DNA from: Tieghemiomyces parasiticus
Lineage: Eukaryota; Kickxellomycota; Dimargaritomycetes; Dimargaritales; Dimargaritaceae
NCBI GenBank assembly: GCA_027575765.1
Contig: JANBPT010001071.1
Span: forward strand, 1-15,230
Direction of reading: 5' to 3'
Length of the DNA stretch: 15,230 nucleotides
Made by a program: the position numbers and the translations under genes. Positions 7,101-15,230 of this stretch are shown here, piece by piece; the first letter of the stretch is position 1, and each line of letters starts with the position of its first letter. Below the pieces are notes generated by a model. That model was given only the letters and a program-made list of their open reading frames with translations, had not been told where the DNA came from and did not search any database.

Positions 7101-10100
7101 ATGATGAAGAAGGTCCAGGCCCCTACGGCGGGCCCACGGTCTGTCGCTACCGACCCGCCCCCGCGGGCCCCCAAGCTGGACCTGGGTACGGTACGCACCC
7201 GGTACGACGAGCCGCGGTCCGCCCCGCCGGCGCGCCGCCACTTTGGCCTGCCGGAGGCCCCGGTCTTCTTCCCGACCCCCGAGGAGTTTACCAATCCGCT
7301 CCAGTACATTGAAAAGATTCGTGCCCAGGCCGAACCCGCGGGTATCTGCAAGATTGTCCCGCCCGCCGCCTGGCGCCCACCCTTCGCCTTGGACTCCGAG
7401 ACGTTTCGGTTCCATACCCGTCGGCAGCAGCTCAACTCGCTGGAAGGCAAGACCCGCGCTAATCTCAACTACCTCGAACAGCTCTACAAGTTCCACGCCC
7501 GCGAGGGCCACACGGGCATGCGAGTCCCGCAACTCGCCAAGCGACCCATCGACCTGTATGCTCTCAAGAACGAGGTGGTGCAACGTGGAGGCTACGCGAA
7601 GGTGACTGAGGGTAAGAAATGGGCCGAGGTTGGCCGTGCACTCAACTACCACCGCGACTCGTGCACCTCGCTGTCCAATTCTCTCAAGAAGGCCTACCTC
7701 AACGTTGTCCAGCCCTATGAGCAGTACCTGGCCAAGGTCAAGAAATCTCCCGGCCCCCCGCGGACGCCGCGGGCCGGGGGTACCACCCCAGGATCCCCCG
7801 CCCCGAAACGGGAAGAACCGGGAAACGCCGGTGGGTCATCCACGGGGCCCGCCAGCCCGGCCTCGGCCGCCGGCTCCCTCACCAGTGAACGCACCGAGAC
7901 CACCGTCGCCGCCGCCGAAGACGGCCCCACCCCGCGCCGATCCAAACGTCGCAAGCTTGCCGATTCCAGGGACGCCACTCCACTGGCCTCCCCGACCACG
8001 CCGGGTTCCGCCCGGAGCAAGCCCACACCCTCGTCACTGCCCAACGGATCCGCAGCACCCTCACCCAAACCCACGGGAAAACCCACCCCATCCCGGACTC
8101 GGATGGCCAATGGGGTTGCGGCCCCCACCGCCACCCCGGACGACGACGACGACCCAAACGGATCCAATGAAGCCTGTGAGGTTTGTGGGTCCGCTGAGAA
8201 CGACGCACGCATCCTGCTCTGCGACAGTTGCGACAAAGGGTTCCACCTCGACTGTCTGGACCCCCCACTTAAGACCGTACCCAAATCGGATTGGTACTGC
8301 CTTTCGTGCATCCTGCAGGCCGGCGGTGATTTCGGTTTCGAGGACGGTGAGGAGTACTCCCTGCAAGCCTTCCAGGAGAAGTGCAACACGTTTAAGCGGG
8401 AGTGGTTTGCTTCTTACTTTAAGCCCAAATCCGAGGTCAAGGCCGGGGTTAGTGACGCTGCCCCAGGTGACAGCCAGGACCCCACAGTGAAGCAAGAGGG
8501 GGTAACCGGTGGCCCAACGCCCATCTCGACCGACGGTAATGATGATACATCCGACCACATCGAGGGCCGAGTGCCCGAGCAAGTTGCGGAGGCCGAGTTC
8601 TGGCGCCTGGTCGAATCGCCCTACGAGGACGTCGAGGTAGAGTACGGTGCCGATCTGCACTCAATGAGGCACGGCAGCGCCTTCCCGACCCGCGAACGCC
8701 GGCCGCTGGAGCCGTATTCGTTGGACCCTTGGAACCTCAACAACATTCCCATCCTCCCGGAGTCTCTCTTTGCGTACATCAAGTCAGACATTTCTGGTAT
8801 GATGACGCCGTGGCTCTACGTAGGTATGTGCTTCTCTACTTTCTGTTGGCATAATGAGGATCATTACACCTATTCCGTCAACTACATGCACTGGGGCGAC
8901 ACCAAGACGTGGTACGGGATCCCCGGCACCCACGCAGAGCGTTTCGAGGCCGCCATCCGCGCCGCCGTACCTGAACTGTTTGAGCAGCAGCCCGACCTTC
9001 TATTCCAACTCGTCACGATGATGTCTCCCGGGTCCCTGGTTAAGAGCGGCGTGGACGTGTACGCTGTCGATCAGCGTCCCGGCCAGTTCGTGGTCACCTT
9101 CCCTCAAGCCTACCACGCCGGTTTCAATCACGGATTCAATTTCGCCGAGGCGGTTAACTTTGCCCTACCCAACTGGATCCCCCACGGCCTTAACAGCGTC
9201 CGCCGGTATCAGCAGTACCGCCGCCTGCCCGTGTTCTCGCATGACGAGCTTTTGTGGACCATCGCTGCCCACGCCCGGAACCCGGAAGTGGCCGAGTGGT
9301 AAGTAGTTGGTCACGGCCCGTAGCGGTCGAGAGTCGACTAGTTTGGTACACCCCAACCGTACTCCCTCTTCCTTTAACACCCAGCTCCCCCCACTTGCGG
9401 CCAGCCGGTACACATCCCTAGCTTCCCTCGGAAGGACCACTAACTCCTCTAAACACACTTTTCCCCCTCCCCTACCTGTCACATTTCCTTCTTGCTTAAC
9501 CCATAGGCTATGGGAGCCCCTAGTGGAAATGACCACCCGCGAGTTGTCTGACCGGGACCGGTTGCGCCGAGCGGGCGTGACCCGGACCGACGCGGTGGTT
9601 GAACCGGAAGCGCCGGCTGACGACGAGTACCAGTGTTCGGTGTGTAAGACCTTTGCCTACCTTTCGGCCGTAGGTTGCGGCTGCGGCCGGCGCGTGGCCT
9701 GCTTAGATCACGCCCTGGACGTTGAATTCTGCACTTGCCCCGTGGCCGCGCGTCGGTTGATTGTGCGCTACCCGGACCAAGTGCTCACAGCCGCCACCGC
9801 CAAGATCTCAACGCTAGCGACCGCGGCACCGCGCTGGATACGACGGTTTCGGCAGGTCATGCTGGCAGGTGGGAACGGTCCGGTTGGGAAGGTTAGTGAC
9901 CACGAGGCCAAGGTCACCCCGGACGATGGTACCGGCAGCACCGACCCGGCGAGCCCAAAAAACGCCCAGGCGGCGGTGACGGGTCCCGGGTCCCTAAGCC
10001 TGGTCGCCGCCGCCGCCGCTGCCGCCGCCAGTAACAAGTTTCGGCCCTCCTTGCTGCTTCTGTGCCAGTTGCTCGAAGAGGCCAACCGTATCCCCACCGT

Positions 10101-13100
10101 CATCGAGGATGCCCGGGTCCTGCAGCTGTTTGTCGACCGTGCCCTGCACTGGGTCCGGGAAGTGCACCAGTTTCTCGATGTGCGGTACCCTGCTGATGAC
10201 GGCCGAGGCGTCGATGCGAACGACCCGGACCATCAGCTTCACCTCTCAGCCGGCGCCTCACCGCGACCCGAGTCGGAAAGGGAATCTACCTCCGTCGCCG
10301 TTGCCCCCGGTACCCTTCCGCTGACTCCGACCCGCTACTACCACCTCACCGTCCCCGAGGTGGCTGCGGTTGAAGTGCCACTCGGGGCCGACCCACCGGC
10401 GCTCCCCGCCCCGGACGACCCAGCGCTGGTGGCCCGTGTGGCCGCGCACGCGCGCTGTACCCAGCCGGCACCTGTCGACCGCGATCTAGCCCACCTAGAG
10501 GCCCTACTAGGCCAGGCGGACCGGCTGGCCTTCGACGCTCCCGAGGTCCATTTGCTCCGCGACCTGGCCAGCCGAGCCGCCGCCTTCCATCACCGCGTCC
10601 AGGCCAGTGTCGACGGACTGGGCCAGCTATTCATTTACCAGCCCCACCCGCCGGCATTCAACCTGGTGGCCGCGGGGGACCCCGCAAAGGTGGATGATTT
10701 GACCGCCGCGTTGACCGATCTGACGGCCACCGTGGCCGCCGGCGAGGAATTACCCTTGTACTTGCCCGATCTGGCTGAACTGCAGGTCCACGCCCGCGGT
10801 CTCGCCTGGTCGTTACGCGCACAGACGGCCTTGACGCGCGCCGCCTCCGCCCTCCAGTCACCTGAGGCTGAGCTGGCCGCGGCCTGGTATGCGTCACCCG
10901 CCAAGCTGAGCTTTGAGGAATTTATCGAACTGCTCGAGGACGCCGTGGAGGGCCAAATCCCGGGCGAGAACACGGTGTTTGTGGCCTTGATACAGGCCAA
11001 GAATCTAGGCGACCAGTGGGCCGAGGCCCCCGCGCAGGTGGACTTCTTCGCCCGCACCGAAGTGACCCTGGACGAGGTGCGGGAGATTCTACGCGGGGCC
11101 TTCCACTTGCTTCCGCACGAGCCCCCGGCCTTCACGCGGGCACAGTCGCTGGGTCGCCAGTTCGAGGCCCTGGACCGGGAGGCCACCGCCGCCGTGGCGC
11201 GAACCGGGCACCGTGACGTGACCAAGCGACCCTTGGTGGCCGAACTACGTTCGCTCCTGGAGCGCTTCGACAATCTATACACGACTCCCCCAGCCTACCG
11301 GCCCGACGTTGTCACCGAGCTGAAGGACGCGCAGGCCCGCATCGACACGTGGATCCTTCGCGGCAAGAAACTGTTTGCGCGCGGCAACATGCCCAAGAAG
11401 TGGGTAGAGATGCTGCTGGAGGTGGAGGAGGCCGTCAAGCGCTGCACCGACCACCTACCTTCTGTGCGGATCGCCTACCGTCTGGGGGCCCAAGGCGCCC
11501 AGCCTAATGATGTCCTCCAGCGCACGGGTAACGGCCGGCCCCGTCCACTGCTCTCGTCTCTACCCACTCCCGCTGACGATGAGGACGGCGGCGACACCAA
11601 TGGCTACCACGATACCGACGATGCACTCAGTCGGGGCCACAACCGCCGCCATCAACGGGCGGACGCGAGAGGCCCCCCGTTATACTGCGTGTGCCGCCAG
11701 CCCGAGCAGGGTTTCATGGTGGAGTGCGACCTGTGCCACGAGTGGTATCACGGCGGCTGCCTCAAACTGTCTCGCCGCGAGACCAAGGCCCTGTCCTATT
11801 TTGTATGTCCCATCTGCGACCCGGCGCACGTGGAGGTGCCCCATCCCACCAAGCGGCCGTCGCTGGACACGCTGATTGCCCACGCTCAGGAGGGCGGTCG
11901 GCTCCCGTTTGTCACCTTAGAGTTGGACCCTCTCATTACCATCATTCTAGACGGGTCGCGCTACCGCGAGCGCGTTACGGCTGCCCTGGCCCTGAAACGG
12001 GCCGTACCCCTACCTACATTAGGCGGCGCCAAGGACGGTGGCAAGGGCGAGGCGCACTCGGGTAAACCCAGCCCCACCCCGCTAGGCCTACTGACCCTGT
12101 ATCAGGCCCTCCTACGCTGTGGAGAGGGCATGGAAGTCTCGCTGCCCCACGAAGAAGCCGATATGCGTAAGTTGGCCATGCACCTGCGGGTGCTGCTGTA
12201 CCCGGCCGATAATGGCGCGCGTGAGTGGATCGAGCAGGAACAGCCCCGTGAACCGGCGCGGATCCGGCAGCAGTTGGAACACGAAGCGCGCCAGCGGCGG
12301 CACGTCCGGGGCGGTGGCGCTGTCAACTCGGCGGCGGGGGCGACCGCTAACGGCTCGCCCCACCCGACCACCTCGGGTAAGTCCCGCGGGGGTAGCGGTG
12401 GCGGCTCCGCCGGCTCGACCATCGCCGTGGGGAGTTACCTTCTGACCGTCACCCAAAAGGCCTTTGACCCGTCGGCTCTCTACTGTTTGTGTCAGCAGCC
12501 GTTCGCTGCCGACCAGGCCATGGTAGCCTGCGATACCTGCCAGCAGTGGTACCACCTCGATTGTGTCCACGTGCCGGTGCGCGACGCCTGTCAGCTGGAC
12601 ACTTACCAGTGCCCGGTATGTGCCGTCCGCTTGCGTGTACCCTATGCATTCGGTGAAATCATGGTAGTGGATGACCCTGACCAGGGGACGGCGGCCGAGG
12701 ACCTGGATGATAGCGATGACGACGACGATGACGATAGCGAGTTTGAGTCGGCGGCGGTCAACGGCGGGCATGGATCTACCCATTATCAACAGTATAACCG
12801 GGCAAACCCGCCGGCCTCCGAACCCATCCCTCCTCACGACCACCCCGCATCCCTTCAGCCAGCGGGCCTCGCCTCGATGCCCGCCAGGCCCGGTCATGGT
12901 TACCACGACCACCTGTCGGATGCCGATGTGCTCTTCAACTCTTCCACGCTTGGTGGACCGCTTCCCAACGGCGGGGCTGATCCCCGGCTGATGGCGGCTC
13001 ATACGGGCTACGACGACGAGGCTTCCCACCTCCTTCTAACTGGTGCGCCCTCCCCACCGAGCGCGGCTCTGGGGGTGGCCGGTGACCTACCGGACGCCTT

Positions 13101-13497
13101 CCAGCTCTCCCCACCGCTTCACGCCGCTGCCCCGTCCTCACACATCCACGGGCGGTACACTGGGTCAGCCGGCCATGGCGACGACGTGGATGACGCGATG
13201 GACCTGGATGAAGATCACGCCAGTTTTCTGCAGCACTTTGACGCTGAGACCCTTCTGCCTTCCACTCCGCCACCACCCGTGCTGCCTTCCGCATCACCAT
13301 CCGTGTCAGAACCGGCACCGCTTGATCCGGAGGCCGACGACAATCGACCGCTACCGCTGCAACAGCCTGCGGCGGACCTCGGCATCCGTCGGTTGTCTGA
13401 AGGTGCGAATGGTCAGGGTGAAGCGGTTACGGATGATCCACCGGTCGAGGATGATCGACGGGCTCTCCACGATGATAATATGCCAACTGACCTTTAA
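7101..13497 (+). CDS. KDM5/Lid2-type JmjC histone H3K4 demethylase, complete, two exons
   Basis: Exons 7101-9298 and 9507-13497 encode 2062 residues; tandem ATGs open the frame at 7101 and 7104. Domains seen: JmjN about 53-94; ARID about 118-210; a Pro/Ser linker with basic cluster SKRRK (281-285); PHD1 358-404; sumoylation-like VKQE (463-466); JmjC about 545-710; C5HC2 zinc finger about 776-830 (C776, C779, H801, C808, C810); Ala8 at 900-907; helical PLU-1 region about 835-1400; PHD2 1459-1505; PHD3 1725-1772; disordered tail with an acidic run at 1798-1813. Catalytic residues are intact: Fe(II) ligands H584, E586, H672; 2-oxoglutarate contacts Y573, N594 and K602 by homology with KDM5A. This domain order defines KDM5 (Lid, Jhd2/Lid2 in fungi), nuclear enzymes that remove methyl groups from H3K4me3/me2 and usually repress transcription. 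PHD1 resembles unmodified-H3K4 readers; PHD2 and PHD3 have H3K4me3-type cages. Family assignment is firm; activity is inferred. Confidence 0.96.
9299..9506 (+). other. Intron of the KDM5 gene (208 nt)
   Basis: Donor GTAAGT at 9299, acceptor CATAG/G ending at 9506, branch-like CTTAAC at 9495-9500 just upstream, and a C/T-rich body. Splicing joins TG and G into TGG (W733) and continues with LWEPLVEM in frame into the C5HC2 finger. Without splicing the frame meets TAA at 9300-9302, inside the donor, giving a 733-residue protein. Confidence 0.93.
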
Positions 13498-13511
13498 ACG
13501 GTTCGACCATA

Positions 13512-13547
13512 CCTTCCTCCCCCCCCTCCCTCCTTTCCCTTCCCTTC
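13512..13547 (+). repeat. 36-base pure pyrimidine tract after the KDM5 stop codon
   Basis: An uninterrupted C/T run begins 14 bases after the KDM5 stop codon. Pyrimidine-rich 3' UTR tracts can bind RNA-binding proteins, but the leaders in this window are also C/T-rich, so this may be compositional. Confidence 0.6.
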
Positions 13548-13936
13548 GGTCGCAACTTCGTTTGGTGGTATCTCGATCACGATTACTTTCTCGCATCCTA
13601 ATGTGGCCCTCATCCTAATTTTAGCCGACCTAGTAAACATATACGTATGTACTGCCGTTCCTCCTTTTTGCGACTTGTTACACTGTTTCCGTTCACACAT
13701 ACATTTTTTTTTCGAATGCTCATTACGAACGACCAAACCATATTGCAGCCCAGCCACGCACCATCACCCATGCGCACCCTATATCCGCCCCACCCTCCGT
13801 AAAATAACTAGTCTTTTCTTTTATCTCTCTTTACTTCGCCGCCCTTGTAAGCGCCTCCTTCCTTGCACATCCATGTCGTTTCTGTAATACACAGCCAAGG
13901 TAATTCCCGTACCCTCGGGCTCACCTTTATCCGTGG

Positions 13937-13942
13937 AATAAA
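13937..13942 (+). terminator. Candidate poly(A) signal AATAAA of KDM5
   Basis: The only clear AATAAA in the 700 bases after the KDM5 stop, 439 bases downstream of it. It implies a 3' UTR of about 450 bases. A hairpin starts 12 bases further on. Confidence 0.5.
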
Positions 13943-13954
13943 GTCGACCTTCTG

Positions 13955-13981
13955 CTACCCCCATTTCTAATCTGGGGGTAG
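13955..13981 (+). other. 9-bp perfect hairpin behind the KDM5 poly(A) signal
   Basis: CTACCCCCA (13955-13963) pairs perfectly with TGGGGGTAG (13973-13981) across a 9-base loop. The arms are G/C-rich, so the stem should be stable in RNA. It starts 12 bases after AATAAA, where cleavage usually occurs. It does not match the histone stem-loop (6-bp stem, 4-base loop). Confidence 0.5.
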
Positions 13982-14420
13982 GTTTGTATTTACCTGAGCC
14001 CACCCCTCCTATTAATCCGGATGTTTTTTCTTTTGGTTGTTATTATCTTCCGTACACGGTGGGAATTAAGTGTTTGCTCATTTTATATAGTTGCTTGGCC
14101 AGTGGCTGAGAAGTGCAATGACGTGTGCAGCCCGAGGGAGGAATTTGAGAGGATTAAGAACAGGCTAATCAACCGAGCAGGGTTGCAAGCGAGTGGGTCG
14201 TAGATAGAACAGCTATGGAAACATACCACACATTTTATATACCCATAATTCCGGATTTATCGGGCCATACACGTCCGAAGTTCTTGGAACTCGGTGCCGG
14301 GGGATCATCTGGGATAGTAGGGGGTTGGACCCAGGCTCCCCCCAGGTGATATATCGTGAACCATCCGTATGAGGTGCAGGTCCGGTGGCAGGGAGGGAAG
14401 GGGAGAGGGATGTACGCCTT

Positions 14421-14444
14421 GAGGATGCCTGCACTAGGCACCTC
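14421..14444 (+). other. Imperfect hairpin
   Basis: GAGGATGCCT (14421-14430) pairs with AGGCACCTC (14436-14444) with one bulged A and a 5-base loop. It lies in a spacer and its role is unknown. Confidence 0.35.
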
Positions 14445-14641
14445 TCCTGAGTGTGTTGTAAACCCACTGGCTGGATGTGACGGGAGGCTGCCAAGGTTTT
14501 CGTTTTCTGTCTGTTACCTTCTATATTTTCTGGGAGAAGGGACGCCAGGGGGGGGGTGGTCCCACCATTATACGACGAACCGGCCGATGACGGTTGGCCA
14601 TGTCCTGCAGGGCTTTCAGCGGACCAGTGACGACTGAGTGC

Positions 14642-14662
14642 CACGTGACCAAATCGACCAAT
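14642..14662 (+). promoter_or_regulatory. CACGTG and CCAAT motifs upstream of GOS1
   Basis: CACGTG at 14642-14647 (extended CCACGTGAC) and CCAAT at 14658-14662 sit 27-47 bases before the upstream ATG at 14689. Both are common fungal promoter elements (bHLH factors; the Hap/NF-Y complex). The extended GTCACGTG 8-mer also occurs in the RRP12 promoter region. Motif-based only. Confidence 0.4.
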
Positions 14663-14713
14663 CGGCCTACATCTCTTTCGCTGGCCCCATGGTGGTGGTG
14701 GTGGCAATGCAGG

Positions 14714-14869
14714 GTAAGCCCAACTCCGCCTCCCTCCCCTCATCCCCCGTTACTTGCCAATGAAGTCGACTACTCGGAGCATCTTGTCACCTGTCGTTCA
14801 TAGTGAATTCACCTCTGATTCCATTTACACCCAAACCTGCCTGATATTTCTATCCCTTTCCCACCCCAG
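14714..14869 (+). other. Probable intron at the GOS1 5' end (156 nt)
   Basis: Donor G/GTAAGC at 14714, branch-like CTGAT at 14841-14845, and acceptor CCCCAG ending at 14869, two bases before the GOS1 ATG. The upstream piece contains ATG at 14689 followed by four GTG codons, GCA, ATG, CAG and one G. After splicing that frame continues in phase into the ATG at 14872. Confidence 0.6.
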
Positions 14870-14871
14870 TC

Positions 14872-15230
14872 ATGGCCCATTCCCAAGCCGGAAACCGTGG
14901 GGATGCTCCGAGTTGGGAGAATTTACGCCGTGAGGTGCGCCAGTTGCAGTCCTCGTTGGACCAGAGCCTCACACGGTTTCATCAGCTGACGAGTTCTTCG
15001 GGCGGGGCAGCCGCCACAACCTCGGCCCGGGCACACCGCTACCCGCCAGCCACATCGTCGGCGGTCGGGTCGTCCGGTAAACGTCTCATGGGTGACCCGT
15101 CATCGGGCGCGTTTGATACCGATGGCATCTCGGTGACGGCTACGGCGGGGCCCCAAGCCGTCCGCAGGGCTGAAACGGAGTTGGATGACTTGTTGGATCG
15201 GCTACGCGACGTGGTGGATGCCATGGCCCG
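14872..15230 (+). CDS. GOS1: GOS1/GOSR1-type Golgi v-SNARE, N-terminal fragment cut by right edge
   Basis: Seen: open frame of 119 codons from ATG at 14872 (G at -3 and +4) to the right edge. Residues 14-35 (PSWENLRREVRQLQSSLDQ and on) match the start of GOS1/GOS28 proteins, where a Trp-Glu-x-Leu-Arg helix opens the N-terminal bundle. Residues about 38-95 are a Ser/Thr/Ala/Gly-rich linker. The last 20 residues (ETELDDLLDRLRDVVDAMAR region) resemble the second helix of the family. The SNARE motif and C-terminal membrane anchor would lie outside the window. Family knowledge: GOS1 is a Qb-SNARE for intra-Golgi and ER-Golgi transport, about 220-250 residues long. With the probable upstream exon (14689-14713) the protein would gain nine residues, MVVVVAMQV. 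Assignment rests on the short N-terminal matches, so another Qb-SNARE is possible. Confidence 0.72.
   Translation, partial: MAHSQAGNRGDAPSWENLRREVRQLQSSLDQSLTRFHQLTSSSGGAAATTSARAHRYPPATSSAVGSSGKRLMGDPSSGAFDTDGISVTATAGPQAVRRAETELDDLLDRLRDVVDAMA

Larger units (their letters stand above)
13498..14688. other. Spacer: KDM5 3' region and GOS1 promoter
   Basis: About 1.2 kb without a convincing gene. The left part is the KDM5 3' UTR. A second imperfect hairpin lies at 14421-14444. The right end carries CACGTG and CCAAT motifs close to the GOS1 start. A 176-codon minus-strand ORF at 14213-14743 covers the GOS1 promoter and first exon; it is low-complexity and unlike any family I know, so I do not call it. 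Confidence 0.5.

Noticed and set aside
7050..8660. Several antisense ORFs across KDM5 exon 1
   Set aside because: They overlap strongly conserved JmjN, ARID and PHD coding sequence and show no own motifs.
9307..13497. Second half of KDM5 as a separate gene
   Set aside because: A consensus intron joins the frames exactly, and the C5HC2, PLU-1 and PHD domains that follow are those expected after a KDM5 JmjC domain.
14213..14743. 176-codon minus-strand ORF
   Set aside because: Low-complexity Pro/Arg/Ser-rich product with no family resemblance. It overlaps the likely GOS1 promoter and first exon.
1..15230. CRISPR array, insertion sequence, retroelement or viral insertion
   Set aside because: No regularly spaced repeats, terminal repeats, transposase, reverse transcriptase or integrase signatures were seen on either strand.

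Overview
The window looks like nuclear DNA of a fungus. Genes are GC-rich and widely spaced. Introns are short, with GTAAG donors and CTRAY-like or ACTAAC-like branch sites. The recognisable proteins (RRP12, a KDM5/Lid2-type histone demethylase, a GOS1-type Golgi SNARE and a small HABP4/SERBP1-like protein) are eukaryotic housekeeping and chromatin genes. The full animal-like domain set of the demethylase and the C-rich leaders would suit an early-diverging fungus, but that placement is an inference and I cannot name a species. I see no virus, transposon, CRISPR array or bacterial operon.

Layout, left to right. (1) 1-2405, minus strand: the N-terminal two thirds of RRP12, a nucleolar HEAT-repeat ribosome-assembly factor, cut by the left edge. 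(2) 2406-3286: a divergent promoter region with a T-rich tract, a CACGTG palindrome and a perfect 8-mer match to the yeast ribosome-biogenesis PAC motif. (3) 3287-3754, plus: an unrecognised 155-residue ORF with a C-terminal Cys2His2-like motif. (4) 4687-5181, plus: a two-exon gene for a 119-residue protein with the GAGAHNWG signature of HABP4/SERBP1/Stm1-like ribosome-associated proteins. It has a TATA box and a poly(A) signal. (5) 5182-7100: a long spacer whose last 1.06 kb is C-rich and has no ATG on the plus strand, apparently a long uORF-free leader. (6) 7101-13497, plus: the centrepiece, a 2062-residue KDM5 H3K4 demethylase in two exons (JmjN-ARID-PHD-JmjC-C5HC2-PLU1-PHD-PHD) with intact catalytic residues. 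(7) 13498-14688: spacer with a poly(A) signal and a 9-bp perfect hairpin. (8) from 14872, plus: the N-terminal part of a GOS1-type SNARE, cut by the right edge, with a probable intron just before its main ATG.

The genes do not form one pathway. RRP12 and the HABP4-like protein both relate to ribosomes, KDM5 to chromatin and GOS1 to Golgi traffic. I found no previously undescribed system. The most useful leads are the ATG-free KDM5 leader, the two apparently H3K4me3-reading PHD fingers in one demethylase, the intron between its JmjC domain and C5HC2 zinc finger, the PAC motif upstream of RRP12, the unknown 155-residue ORF and the mini-exon upstream of GOS1.
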